A stretch of DNA of 53,228 bases from Pelargonium cotyledonis. Taxonomy: Eukaryota > Streptophyta > Magnoliopsida > Geraniales > Geraniaceae. Location of the stretch: NCBI GenBank assembly GCA_036897625.1, contig JAYMTA010000049.1, positions 1-53,228 on the forward strand. Reading direction: 5' to 3'. The notes below the pieces were generated by a model. The model saw only the letters and a list, made by a program, of their open reading frames with translations, ran no database searches and was not told the origin of the DNA. Both the position numbers and the translations under genes were made by a program. Shown piece by piece: positions 1 through 11,460 of the stretch (position 1 is its first letter; every line of letters begins with the position of its first letter).

Positions 1-595
1 TATATATATATATATATAGTTAATATTTGGGAGAGCAGACCTTGTGGTGTTGGTGTGGGTTAATGTTGACTGTTGAGGAGGCAGTTGCAAGTTGCAATTT
101 GATAGATTCGAAATTCACAAACAAAGTAACTAACCAATTGCAGCAACAACAATAACAACAGCATTATTTAATATACAGTACTATGCCCATATGACTGATC
201 AGAGAGAGAAAAAAAATAATTTAGTTAAAACAAATGCAAGATCAGACCAAAATAGAAAAGTAAGTATTGAAACAAGTCATGGGATTGGGATGGGACAGTT
301 GCAACTGCAGGATGCAACGGCCTAACTTCAATGATAAATAAAGTATATAATCATTAGAAAAATGATCATCCCTCAGTGGTACTGCAACTGCACCTGCAAA
401 TTGCAATTGGTAATTAAATATTAAGCAGCAAATTAAATATTATATGGATCTTCACCTCCTTTAAATCTTTGTGCCAACCTGCAGAGGACACACCTCATCT
501 TCTCTTCTCTTCTCTTCTATCATCACCCTAGTTGATCTGAGCAAGTTCAATAGCAATATCAACAGAGGAGAGCAGAGCAAGTTAATTAATTAGTT
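1..595. other. Spacer upstream of the SAUR gene
   Basis: No reading frame here looks coding. The window opens with a TA dinucleotide run (1-18). The stretch is AT-rich, with several copies of a short GTTGCAA/TTGCAATT word (about 80-100, 135-140, 300-320, 385-410). A pyrimidine-rich tract of repeated TCTTC (about 498-520) lies just before the SAUR start and is probably its 5' UTR. It presumably holds the SAUR promoter, but I could not single out an auxin-response element with confidence. Confidence 0.5.
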
Positions 596-1204
596 ATGCT
601 TGAAAGCAACACTTTATTGATGGATTCTGATAGTAATAACAAGAAGTCTAACAAGATCCGAGAGATTGTTAGGCTTCAACAGATCCTCAAGAAGTGGAAA
701 AAGCTAGCACATTCGTCATCATCATCGAAGAACAACAGCATTTCCAACACTAATACCAGCAGTAGTAGCAGTAGCAGTACCGGCGGAGGAGGAAGTAGTA
801 GCAGCAAGAGCATCAAATTCCTAAAGAGAACGCTGTCATTTTCCGACAGTAACCCTACTGCTGAGGCTGCTGTTCCCAAAGGCTTTCTCGCTGTTTGCGT
901 CGGACAAGAGCTCAAGAGATTCATCATCCCCACTGAATACTTGGTCCATCAGGCATTTGTCATGCTACTCCAACAAGCGGAAGAGGAATTTGGGTTTCAA
1001 CAACAAGGAGTTCTCAGGATTCCTTGCGAGGTGCCCGTTTTCATGAAGATCTTGAAGGTGGTGGAGGACAAACGACAAGTCTTTTCCCTGCATGATGATC
1101 ACTTCTACAACACTACTCATGCATGTACTACATCATCGTCATCATCATCAACTTCGTCAGATTGCGAGCTTACACCTTCTCATCATCCTCAGTTATGTAG
1201 ATAA
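596..1204 (+). CDS. SAUR-family auxin-responsive protein (SAUR36-39 type)
   Basis: This is an intronless gene of 202 codons. SAUR proteins are small auxin-induced regulators of cell expansion; several inhibit PP2C.D phosphatases and so keep plasma-membrane H+-ATPases active. The N-terminal motif IREIVRLQQILKKWKKLA (about residues 21-38) is typical of the longer SAUR36-39 type. A low-complexity Ser/Gly tract follows (about 40-72). The SAUR core runs from about residue 93 to 160, beginning VPKGFLAVCVG and including RFIIPTEYL, FVMLLQQAEEEFGF and LRIPCEV. The C-terminus is again Ser-rich. The ATG at 596 is the first in frame and gives the full N-terminal motif. The protein is longer than the usual 90-150 aa because of the Ser tracts. 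The family assignment is firm; the exact subgroup is inferred from remembered motifs. Confidence 0.93.
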   Translation: MLESNTLLMDSDSNNKKSNKIREIVRLQQILKKWKKLAHSSSSSKNNSISNTNTSSSSSSSTGGGGSSSSKSIKFLKRTLSFSDSNPTAEAAVPKGFLAVCVGQELKRFIIPTEYLVHQAFVMLLQQAEEEFGFQQQGVLRIPCEVPVFMKILKVVEDKRQVFSLHDDHFYNTTHACTTSSSSSSTSSDCELTPSHHPQLCR

Positions 1205-2353
1205 TGATTGATCATATGTCATCATTATCCTTAACTAATCAGTTCTTGGTTCCATTTCATTTTGACTTCTTCTTTCATCATCTTAGTTAATCCTATATAT
1301 TTGAGACTTATTTGTGTGTACTTCTATATAGATATTGAGATTTAATAAGAACGAAATAATTATTTATACTTTTAACGGTAGCTAGAACACTATCTACATA
1401 TAGTAGTTCATATACATACCATGAATGAAGATTCAAGATTCTCCAAGCTTTGTTTGTGTTCACATAGTTATCTACCAAATTTCCTAAATGTCTCTTACTC
1501 AATATTATATTAATTACTACTATGTTTGTGCTCTTGTTCTCCTGAACTTGATTTCTGAGAAAATCTAGTCACTCAAACATAAAACGATTCATTGATAAAA
1601 TGGAATCGAAATTGCCAAGGTCAAAACACAATGCTAGCACCAATAAAGACAGTATAGTATTTTGGCTTGAGAAGCAACATATAAGGTTTATTATAGTTGG
1701 CATACAGATAGATGTAAGAGAAAGTATCAGTGCATGCAAACATGCATTATAGTGCATACCTGGTGAATACATCAAACTGGCAACTATTTTTCATGGTTTT
1801 ACCCAAAATCTTCATATAAAAGACAAATGTCTCTCATGCAGCACCAATCTGCCCATCACATACAATCAAATGTAAGTTTCAGGTACAATACAATAGAAAC
1901 CCGTGCAGCTGGGAGTAATGGTGCAAGTAAGTTGAGACAATAAGTTGAGACAATAAGTTGAGACAAGATGAGTTCTGAAATAGCATATATAGTGACAGTG
2001 TGACACCGTTTACAAACACACCATAGTATTAATGGGAAGCAGATTATAATTTAAATGACAACATCATTGTCATTTATGCATATCAGAACTTGAATTGACA
2101 CAAAAACATCATAGAACTGGCAGAATCAGTTCCTTCCAGACCCTTCGAATTGGGTAGGATTAGAATCTGTTTCGATTCCTATAGTATAATAACAATGTCA
2201 TAGCTAGCTTGGAGAACACTAATGTAGATTGGACTCTATGGATTAGTCAAGTCTAAATTGTTCCTAACACCAAGAGAAGCTTTTCTCTGTCATCGCTGCA
2301 TTACGATTCAATCAAAAGCTACTCCTAAGAAGTATATTGTCTCTACCTTTTGA
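1205..2353. other. Spacer with short tandem repeat
   Basis: No convincing gene. The reading frames at 1308-1502 and 1569-1775 on the minus strand lack any recognisable motif. A three-copy tandem repeat of about 14 bp, AAGTTGAGACAAT, lies at about 1929-1970. The part nearest 2350 could hold the 3' UTR of a minus-strand transcript from the region to the right. Confidence 0.4.
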
Positions 2354-2355
2354 TC

Positions 2356-2925
2356 AATAAAACTCCAAAATCCTCAGTAATATATATATATATAGAAAAT
2401 TTAAAAAACTAAATACTCGAGGAAGAAAATAGAGATCATAGCCATAGTAGCAGACTCCAGCAACAGCAACATTCAAGGAGATGGAGGATTGGAGCTGGTG
2501 ACAGTCATTACAGCATTCCAAATCTGACCACGACCTCAGATATTTGGAGGCAAAGCTGCTCCTGAAACGGGGCCGATTGCGAAAGCTCCGCGAAGCCAGG
2601 CTTGGATTCAAGCTTGATTTCGAGGATGGACAGGCGGTTTTCGATGGAATCGAGCTTGATTTCAGGAGGTATCGGACATGAGACGGACCTGGCTTCCTCT
2701 CTCTCTCAGAGGACACCACCTACTAACATCACGACGCTCTGGAGATCCTCAATGGCCTTCGCGTGTAGTGTGTGATTTCAGTTGTTCTGGTAACAGATTT
2801 TTCAGATAAAAATTCTGAGTAATTTTGCTTTTGATTCGTTGTTGTTGTTGTTGTGGTCGTGATTGTTCCATCTTCAGCAGGAAGATGATTCTCGAACAGA
2901 AGGAACAGAACTGAGAACAAAACAG
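2356..2925 (-). pseudogene. Unrecognised small minus-strand reading frame, interrupted
   Basis: I do not recognise this locus. One minus-strand frame starts at about 2756 with KAIEDLQSVVMLVGGVL, hits a TGA, and continues with LDSIENRLSILEIKLES and FQEQLCLQISEVVVRFGML before stopping at about 2513. The spacing of I, L and V residues resembles a short coiled coil. Other frames are also open, including one of about 120 codons at 2354-2719, but look less protein-like. A TGGGCCC promoter-like motif lies just upstream at about 3000. It could be a decayed small gene, a spliced gene whose intron I misread, or chance. Confidence 0.25.
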
Positions 2926-2997
2926 AACCTTCGATAGAGAGTGAGAATTAAGAATTAAGAATGTGTACTGGTCTGGGCCTGGATCTCTATATTCCTT

Positions 2998-3008
2998 AAT
3001 TGGGCCCA
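2998..3008. promoter_or_regulatory. TGGGCCC (site II-like) motif
   Basis: A TTGGGCCCA palindromic core matches the GCCCA/site II elements common in promoters of plant housekeeping genes and bound by TCP factors. It lies about 80 bp upstream of the minus-strand reading frame near 2920, in a plausible promoter position. This is motif evidence only. Confidence 0.35.
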
Positions 3009-3074
3009 GAATTCACATGGTATTGCTTAAATTTTCCTTTTGCTGTTTTTTTTTTAAATGAAAAATCATGTCAT

Positions 3075-3186
3075 ATTCGTATTGGACATACGCTACTTAC
3101 ATGATTCATGTTGTATCATCTATAATTTGCATTCGTATTGAACATACGCTACTTACATGATTCATGTTGTATCATCTATAATTTGC
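3075..3186. repeat. Tandem duplication, 2 x 56 bp
   Basis: Two adjacent copies (3075-3130 and 3131-3186) begin ATTCGTATTG and end ATAATTTGC. They differ by about one base. The duplication looks recent, with no coding content. Confidence 0.85.
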
Positions 3187-3198
3187 ATTGATCTCATC

Positions 3199-3344
3199 GT
3201 CTCTTTCTTACTTACAGTTAAACCTTACAATTTGAACTTAAAATCACATATATTTCAAAACTAACTCGTATGTCTCTTTCTTACTTACAGTTAAATCTTT
3301 CAATTTGAACTTAAAATCACATGTACTTCAAAGCTAACTCACAT
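3199..3344. repeat. Tandem duplication, 2 x 73 bp
   Basis: Two adjacent copies (3199-3271 and 3272-3344) begin GTCTCTTTCTTACTTACAG and contain AATTTGAACTTAAAATCACAT. They differ at a handful of positions, so this duplication is somewhat older than the neighbouring 56-bp one. Confidence 0.8.
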
Positions 3345-4172
3345 TATTATGAGTTTGGATCGCAAAAAATAAACCCACCAATTTTCAAGTCGGATCGAGT
3401 TTTTCTTGAGAAATTCGCAATTCACTTCAGACGCACACCTCTTGCGGGTTGCATTCATATGTAATGTGTTTCCAATCTGAACCTTAACATCCCAATCAAA
3501 CCCAAATCTATACTGTCGGCTTTATCACAAACCCACACTTATACAGTTCAAATGCCTAAGAAAGTGAGGAATGAATAAGAGCCTTGTTCGGTTACATAAA
3601 TATAATCTCTCCATCCTAAAACGAATAAGAGCCCCATTAACGACTCGACATTGTTAACAAAACTTTAATATATAACTTGCGCAAATCTTTCTATTTCCGA
3701 ACTCGATCCAATCCATTAGTTGATAGAGCATTTTACTCGATAGCCTGTATCTCTAAAATACCTCTACAAATGGTCAATCTAACTAATTTTGAACTTCAAC
3801 CAAGAATAAACAGTATTTCACCTTAAACACACAAACGTTATACAAAGTTAAATCTGGGTTCAAATTCAAAACAATAGAAATTCAAATTACAAAAAAATAC
3901 AAAATTTCTGATATGCAATTTCGTAACTGCCTCACAATATCGCTTAAAAGTTAAAACATTGATCACCATCATCAATACAATAAAGCTAAAATCCACAATG
4001 ATCAGTTAATTATTTTTTATTTGTATGATGAAAAGAGAAAACTCAGTAAACGACTGACTGATCAGACACCCCGGGATTGGTCGACTACATAAAATGCCTA
4101 TTCTGTTGTATTTGCTAATTATCTAAGTGACATAAGAAGAGTGATGGGTGTCAGCAGTAAAAATTGCAAGTC
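3345..4172. other. Spacer downstream of the pyrophosphatase gene
   Basis: AT-rich, no gene recognised. The part adjoining 4172 must hold the 3' UTR of the minus-strand pyrophosphatase gene. The stretch 3360-3540 is richer in CAAACCC/GGGTT words, which resemble the hAT-like elements found elsewhere in the window, but I could not fix its ends. Confidence 0.4.
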
Positions 4173-7100
4173 TCACAGAAAGATTGGTGCCATCACAAGT
4201 GTAATTGTTGCCAGCATTTTTATGAGGACGTGAATTGAAGGTCCAGCAGTGTCCTTGAACGGGTCTCCCACGCTGCAAATGCCGATTAATCAAAATTTCA
4301 GACTACGATCTTTATACGATGATGAACACAAATTGCAAACGTTCGGTTGCATATTAGAATATCTGGTTTCAAGTAGAGTTTATTCTATGAGTCTATAACA
4401 AAAGCTGAACTTCTCGTCTAGTGTCAACATTGTTATTATCACACCGGGATTCTCATCCAATCTAGACCGGGCAATTTGGGTTTCAAATTGGGCTTTTGGG
4501 GCTTGGGTTGAGGAGAGCTATCACAACCCGTGATAGGGTTACTGACTTTGCGTGTAAAATGTGTGAGATAACCCTAACCATCCCAAAGTTGTGTCGGGTC
4601 TATTATTGAGACGAACCGGAAAATGTGGGTTAGATTTTGGGTGCCGTGGGTTCCAATCCAAATAATCGGCCCTAAACCAATCTTAAACCTAGAACCAACA
4701 TATTGGTGCTAGAACAGGGGTCACCAGGGATACGAGTCACTGTGTCATTATTTACTAGGTTTAGAGGTCCATTAGATTTTCTTGACGTACAACAAATCCA
4801 AGTGAAAGCAATTCCTTTTATAAGTTTATTTTACTTATGTAGCCTAAGACGTATTGCTAATTTGGGTTCAATAAGATAAAGTTTGGACAGAAGTTTTTTG
4901 TCAAGAATGAAGAATCAGAATGGAAAGAGATTCACATTGTTCATGTGTGGGTTATGATTTTTTTTTATCGTGAGAATGGCTCTAAAATGGGAATCTTAAT
5001 CCTCATTCCCATTCCAATTTTTTAATCAAAACGCTAACTAAGTACAATGGAAAGGAAAAATATATATAAAGGAAACGAGACTTACGTATCTCCAGTAACT
5101 GCTGCCTTATGACAGTCGCTCCCTTTGCCCCCGAGAGCCCCAGTCTCTATGTACTTCTTTGCATTATCCCATGCACCACCAGCTGTGTTCAAGAAAAGAG
5201 CCATAAGAATACCAGAAACTGTGGCAAACATGAGCATGGAAGCAACAACTTTAGCTCCAAGTAAAGGTTGCCCAGTGTAGTATCCTAAAATCCGGAACAC
5301 AAAACCTGCAAGCAATACAAGCAAACTTGAATATGAATTCATCACCTATAATGCGGGGATTGACGATATGGGAAAGGGACGGGTACAAATGTTACACAAG
5401 TAATTGACTTACCAACAGCTACAGGCGATATAATAGCTAGAGCACCAGGTTTAATCATCTCCCTCAACGACGCGGATGCTACAATGGCAACGCAACGACC
5501 ATAATCTGGTTTGTCCTTGTAGTCCTGAATGATCATGGACAACAAATCCCATCAATTAACATTTAACACCAGGGTTGAAAAATCAATAATATATATATAT
5601 GGTTTAGGCTAAGCCAAACCAATAAAAATGTGACACCTCATTAACTTTAACACAAACCTACTACGGTGAATTTGTGGAGCGCCCTCCTGGATCCCGTAAA
5701 TATTAATGAGGTGTCATAACCTTATTGACAGCTCATTCTTAGCCAAATTTCTTACTTACATATATAGAACTACTTGTGCTTACCATGATCCCTGGCCTCT
5801 CGATAAATTGTCTTCTTACTTCATTAACAACCTCTTGAGCAGTACGTCCAACTGCAGAACAGGCACATGCACTAAACAAGTAGATAAGCATGGATCCGAG
5901 CAATCCACCGATGAAAACTTCTGGAATAGCAATATCAACCTGAAAGCAGCGTCCAGTTGGAAGGTTAGCAACCAATACAAAAGCGATGAAAATAGGATGG
6001 AAATAAAATTGTAGTGATTTCACCAACCTGTTTAAAAGGTTCACGAGCAAATGTTGCTACCTCGTCCATATAAGCACTAAAAAGAAGAAAAGATGCTAGT
6101 GCAGCAGATCCAATGGCAAAACCTTTAGTAGTAGCTTTTGTGGTGTTCCCCACCGCATCAAGAAGATCAGTAATCTCCCTAACACTTTCTGGCTGTAATA
6201 AGATATTTATGCTATATTAGAATTAGAAAAGAAAATTGTAAACATATTGCTCTTGAGATAGTAGGCAAATCCTTGGAAGAATCCCCATATCAACTTTGGG
6301 TTAAAAATTCATTTTCCAGAAAATGTTTCCAACTTGGAGCAACCGGTCATGCTTTGTGCACTATATACTATTTTACTATAAACTGAACCAGAATTACCTG
6401 CTGACTCATCTCAACAATTCCACCAGCATTGTCAGCTATTGGTCCAAACATATCCATAGTGAGAACATAAGCAGCAGTGCTGAGCATTCCCATTGTAGCT
6501 ACTGCGGTACCAAACAAACCGCCAGTTGGATTTCCAGATTCATCCACTAGTCCGCAGGTCTGACCCAACCAGAATGCTGAAACAACAGACACACTAATAA
6601 CGAGAACAGGAAGAGCTGTTGATTCCAGGCCCAAACTGATGCCAGCAATGATATTAGTCCCATGACCCGTGGAGCTTGCTAAAGCTAATGTTCGCACAGG
6701 CTCATGCTTGTAGTCAGTGTAGTACTTGGTGATCCAGACAAAAGCATATGCTGTGGTGATACCAACCAAACCACATAAGAAGAAGTTGAACCAAGCAGAA
6801 GGGGCTTGTTCTGTGTAAAGTAACCACCGAGTTGACTGAAAAGTATTAGACAAAACCAACATGATATCAGTACTCAGAATAGTTACAGCAGCATTGCACC
6901 AATACAGTACTTGTTTTCAATATATAAAGGAAAGAATGTTTAAGCTAACAATAAACATTTCGTAAGAGTAACTAATAGATTTTCCAGCGGGGGACAGAAC
7001 ATTACCACTCCAAATGTCAGAACGGCTAAACCTATGGTAATAGAATATCCCTTCTGAAGAATTGCCATTGGGTCCTCTATAGGAGACTTCACACCAGAGT

Positions 7101-10100
7101 CTCGTGTGCCCCTAATAGAAAGTACACCCACTGATGATATCACCAGGTCGAACGAGTGGACAACAAGAGGAAACAATATGAAGCCAGATGCATCTGCATA
7201 GACACTGAGGGTGAGAAAATTTAACAAAACAACTGTTCTTCAATAATATATGAACTATGTGAAATTACTTTAAAAGGACAGGGATGAAGGTACTTGCCTT
7301 CAATCTTACAACGTTGAACCATCGTTGCCCCAAGAATCATAGCACTGACAATTTCAGCCGCAATACTTTCAAAAAGGTCAGCGCCTCGAGCTGCACAATC
7401 ACCCACATTGTCTCCAACCTTAAATGCAGCAGTAAAATAGTTTAATAATAAGCTCGAATAAATATATGTTTAAAGAGATAATGAACGAGGTGTAACGATG
7501 GACAGAATGGAAATGAAACAATCTGATATCACTAACAAGGAAAGGGAAAAGAGGAGAACCAAAATAAAAGAAATGAAAATTTAGTTCTTGTCAAAGTATT
7601 ACCTAAAATCTTGATTTATTCCATGTTTGGTTCTAAAATTGCATAAGTCTACAATATGAGCTTTTACTGAAAATGCTACACAGCAAAAGAAAGTGGCAAA
7701 TAGATTGTATGTGTTTTAACTATATATTCATCAATAGAAGTATGCACTTCCTACTGATGCTCTTGAACCAATAGATTTAATTTACATCCAAAGTTCTGAA
7801 CAAGAATTTTTTCAATGTCATAGAGCAATTGCAGAAAATAATGCACAATTTCGAAATAAGAGAGATCAAGAAGAGGTAAATACCAAGTCTGCAATTACAG
7901 CAGGATTCCGTGGATCGTCTTCTGGTATTCCCTGCTCCACTTTTCCAACAAGATCAGCACCAACATCAGCTGCTTTAGTGTATATTCCACCACCCAACTG
8001 AGCAAAGAGGGCAACAAAAGAAGCTCCAAAACCAAATCCCACAAGGAGAAGAGGTACTGGAATAGGAAACTAAGTTAACCAGCAAATAATAAATAGCAGT
8101 AAAGCATAATGGGGGGAAAAACTAAAATGGCCAGCATAAATATATGCAGCCAAACATCAAAATAATAATTTTCTGATGCAGGCAAAAAGGCAAACAGGTG
8201 CCTTTATTTCAAGTCATTGCATGCCATCATACATACATAAACACAACAGTAACCATATCCGCTGTTTCTTTGATAAGGGCTTATAGTAACACTCATAAAA
8301 ATGAAGTTTAGTGCAGATCTTTGATATCACCATTACATCAAAACAACCAAATTCTACTTAGGCTTCCATCTCTATCAAACAAACATCTACATATAATTTT
8401 AAATCAGAACAACCAAACTCTACTTTTGAATTAAATCTTATGTTAAAACCTAGTTACAATATTATCCATGACTAGAGGCTCCTCTCAATGATGAAAACTG
8501 TTTATCCTTCATCAAGCCCACAAGCCTGGGGGTTTAGAGTTTCCAAAACAAACTCTCTCTTTTTGCAATTGATGCACCAGATAATTCAGAAATCATTCTT
8601 ATTGATCAAAACAAACATACAAAACAACCAATTAAAGTATACTATAGCAGTTTCATCAGCAATATCCCCATCTTGAGAAGATCAATCTCTTATGTACACT
8701 AACTAGTTCGCGTGATGACAATGAATATTTCATAGCAAATATTTATGGAGTAAGAGAACTTAGCACATACAATCTGTAACCTTCATTGAGCCAGGTGAAT
8801 CCACTTCCAACAGAACATAGAACGTAGAGTATAAGATGGCTACACCAATCACAGACATACCAACAACAACTAAAGCCGAGAAACCACCAGCACGCACGGC
8901 AATCTGCATGAGAATATGCAGATTAAATTATAGATCTAGAACTGTCTGGTATATGATGGACTAGGAAAAAGACAACCTGCAATGCCTCTCTTGCAGACCT
9001 TCTTGCAGCACTGGAAACGCGAACATTTGCACGAACCGACACCCACATCCCAACATACCCTGCAAGACCTGAACATAGAGCTCCAAAAAGAAATGCAGCA
9101 ACAGTAATATATGCAGATGTGGATCTGCACCAGCAAGACGGTCAAAGGATTTGTCACCTGGAAAGTTAAAAATAGAAGATACACCTAAAAACATTATTGA
9201 AGTATGTTGTTACCTTCCAAGGCCAGAAGCTTCTTGCTGAGGAGTTGTGCTCCGGAACAGATATATGCAAAGGATCCCTAGAGCTAACAAGAAGGCCATC
9301 TTAGAAATAGTTCCATATTGGGTCCTGAAGAAACCTTCGGCTCCATCACGTATTGCATCTGATATCTAAAAGGTGGGACAATAAGCTCAGAACAAGTGTG
9401 TGAAGAGTTGGAAGATTCAAACACTGCTTCTTAATAGCTTAGTTTCTGAAATTAAATTTACCAAGTGAAACTGATTTAATCATAAAGGTCTTTATACTCT
9501 TTACAAGTTCCAGCAGCAATTCTTACTTAGCATTGGATTATGTCCTTCAATAACAAAAAAATTCGAACACTCAACAATTGCCACGAACATCAACAAAATC
9601 ACTATGTTAATGATGCAATAAGCTGCAGAAAAAGTTTCATCGGTGATTCAACTTAAGAAAGGCTATCATGCATATGTTCTTGTAGTGACAAGCCTTACCA
9701 ATAATCTATATACGTGGCAAATCAATTGATGAAAGCTATGACCTAGAATAAAGCAATAAATACTATGAACTAAACTAAATGTGAAAGGGTGTACCTGAAC
9801 CATCTCAGGAGGCCCCTCATCCTTTGAGAGTACCCACTTAGTAAGATATATAGACAAAACGAAGCTCATGATACAAACTGAGAAGACAAACACAATGATT
9901 GGCGAAGTACTTGCTCCAATATAAAAAACTGCTCCAAAGCCCAAGAGAACTAGTATAAAAAGAACACGGACATTTGTTCCCATTAAAATCCGAAAAATCT
10001 GCATACAAAATGTAAACTTATTAGAATAAGGAGGAACAAAAGATCTTGGAAATAGCTAGAACTAAGTTGTTCCACAGGATAAGCATCCTATATTACACTT

Positions 10101-10465
10101 GTGACAAAGATACACGCTTAAATCATACAATGAACAAGAAAATCAGTGAACGACAATTAACCCGTTTGTATCAAGAAGTAGTATAAATGCAGCATATAGC
10201 ATAATGCACTCAATAGCTAGAACTACTAAAAGAAACGAATTCATAACCTTAATTGCAAATGGAGGCAAACTGCATTTGATCATGATTGAGAACTATGCTT
10301 CATTTTTGTTACACATATTGAAAGCTACAAAATAATAAGAAACAAAAATGAGCAAAAGGCTCATACCAACGGGTTGTAGGGTTTACTGCGCATGTTGGGG
10401 AAGGTCCTTGGTCTAGCTTGGTATGGCCCCAAAGTACCATTCTCCATGTTGTCATCCATCATCAT
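4173..10465 (-). CDS. AVP2: Type II (K+-independent) membrane H+-pyrophosphatase
   Basis: The protein pumps protons into the Golgi or related lumen using pyrophosphate hydrolysis. Coding exons: 10465-10367, 9998-9795, 9365-9214, 9124-8977, 8903-8771, 8056-7884, 7418-7298, 7193-7006, 6835-6398, 6192-6028, 5939-5784, 5524-5413, 5305-5086, 4272-4173. Phases agree throughout and give 802 aa, the known AVP2 length. The start [11 protein letters not shown] and the stretch [15 protein letters not shown] match AVP2. Signature motifs are [18 protein letters not shown] (about residue 280), [17 protein letters not shown] (304) and [11 protein letters not shown] near the C-terminus. Lys about 571 in [10 protein letters not shown] replaces the Ala of K+-dependent type I pumps, so K+ independence is expected. 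It has many hydrophobic membrane spans. The exon ending at 7298 uses a GC donor. No frame breaks seen. Confidence 0.96.
4463..4674. mobile_element. hAT-like MITE in the last pyrophosphatase intron
   Basis: A 212-bp element starts TAGACCGGGCAATTTGG and ends with the rough inverse of that sequence, CCAAATAATCGGCCCTA. It is flanked by the 8-bp direct repeats ATCCAATC (4455-4462) and AACCAATC (4675-4682), 7 of 8 matching. An 8-bp duplication with TAG ends is the hallmark of hAT elements. It has no coding capacity. Confidence 0.7.
4930..5036. mobile_element. Small MITE-like element (GGAATGAGAATC family)
   Basis: The stretch begins GGGTTATGATTTTTTTTTATC, carries AATGGGAATC and CCTCATTCCCATTCC in the middle, and ends TTAATCAAAACGCTAAC. 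It matches the better-bounded copies at 20449-20575 and 30468-30608, which start GCTTGGATTATGATTTTT. It lies in the last intron of the pyrophosphatase gene. Ends are approximate. Confidence 0.5.
5620..5727. mobile_element. 108-bp MITE with TGACACCTCAT termini
   Basis: The left end CAATAAAAATGTGACACCTC and the right end read inversely, CAATAAGGTTATGACACCTC, form an 18-20 bp imperfect terminal inverted repeat. The core contains GTGAATTTGTGGAGCG. A second copy with the same core lies at 51958-52070. It sits in a pyrophosphatase intron. The target duplication is not clear. Confidence 0.65.
7292..7297 (-). other. GC splice donor (AAG|GCAAGT)
   Basis: The exon 7418-7298 encodes ...KIE and must join phase 1 to G+ATGCATCTGGC (ASGFILFPL). 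Only the donor GCAAGT keeps the frame. The nearby GT (CAA|GTACC) gives a frameshift. AAG|GCAAGT is the normal strong context of plant GC-AG introns. Confidence 0.85.
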
Positions 10466-10625
10466 GGTGTGAGAGGAGTTAGCCCTACGGACTACAGGGA
10501 AAGGGTTGCACTCGCCACCTTGGGGCAAGTCACCCCCTGAACCTGGTCGCTGAATGGTGAATGCTCAAGTTAAGCCAGAAACAAACTGGACCTTCACCTA
10601 ACAAAGGAAAAGGAGATGTCAATAC

Positions 10626-10673
10626 CGGGCTAGCAGACTTGTTGTCTTCCAGACTCGAAGTCTTGGCTTTCCT
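10626..10673 (-). other. Leader exon of the pyrophosphatase, open in frame with the ATG
   Basis: A 48-nt exon with good borders (CCTTCAG|AGGAAAG and AGCCCG|GTATTG) reads RKAKTSSLEDNKSASP. It joins the exon at 10549, which continues RPGSGGDLPQGGECNPFPVV and on to the accepted ATG at 10465 without a stop. No ATG lies in this leader frame. The CTG at 10652-10650 has A at -3 and G at +4, a strong start context. Confidence 0.6.
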
Positions 10674-11325
10674 CTGAAGGTAGAAAACTGAAAGCAAATC
10701 ATTTAGGACACATCAATGTGACATGGTTTTGCAAACAACTTATGCACATAGAAGCATGCTTAAATGAGTAGAAATGATCAGAAAGAAAACAAATGAGCTC
10801 CATAACTTCAAAGACAAAGACAAGGATAGTTGGATTTTGCATCAGTAGAAAACAAATAAGGCCAAAATAACAGAGCAAGCAACCAACTCATCACATCAAA
10901 CAAATAAATTCTAATTGAAAACGAAAATGAATAAAGAAATAAATCCATAATATCAAAGACTTCGAGTAAATATTCCAAAATTTTAGTTTACTGGAAATGC
11001 TTTAGCCAAACAAAACGCAACTGAGTGAGCAGCACAAAAAAATAGATCCACAGGAAACGCAAACGGTGTCCACAGAAGAGGAGGTTATGTACGTATCTAC
11101 GGAACTGAAATGACTGAAACTAAATTTTCTATCACATTTTCTCGAGAATCCGAAGCGAAATTCGCACAAATTTAAACCGCATAAGATCCAAACCAGAAAA
11201 CAAAATCATAGCAATCAAAATGTAATGCAGGAATTCGAATCAAAACAAAGCAATAATTGGATTACCAGGAAAAAAAGATCTAGAAAAATTCGACGACCTA
11301 TGCTTCAAATGCAAGTAGATTTCAC

Positions 11326-11460
11326 CTTCGACCGAAGAACCGCCGTCGACGACAAGAGCTTCTCGATATCGGAGGTCGGAGAAACCTCTCTCTCTCTCAC
11401 TCTGCGACTCTGGTGCTGTCTCTGTGTATAGAGTATTATTATTATTAGTAATTTTCAACG
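11326..11460 (-). other. First (5' leader) exon of the pyrophosphatase gene
   Basis: On the minus strand a purine-rich GAGAGAG leader ends at the donor GTCGAAG|GTGAAATC (11326). The acceptor at 10673 would follow. The frame through this exon to the downstream leader exon is open back to a TGA near 11457. The transcription start is inferred to lie near 11440-11470. An alternative donor at about 11270 (CCTG|GTAATCC) would add an in-frame stop. Confidence 0.45.

Noticed and set aside
5706..6550. Plus-strand frames opposite pyrophosphatase exons (102 and 75 codons)
   Set aside because: Antisense shadows of strongly conserved coding exons and a MITE.
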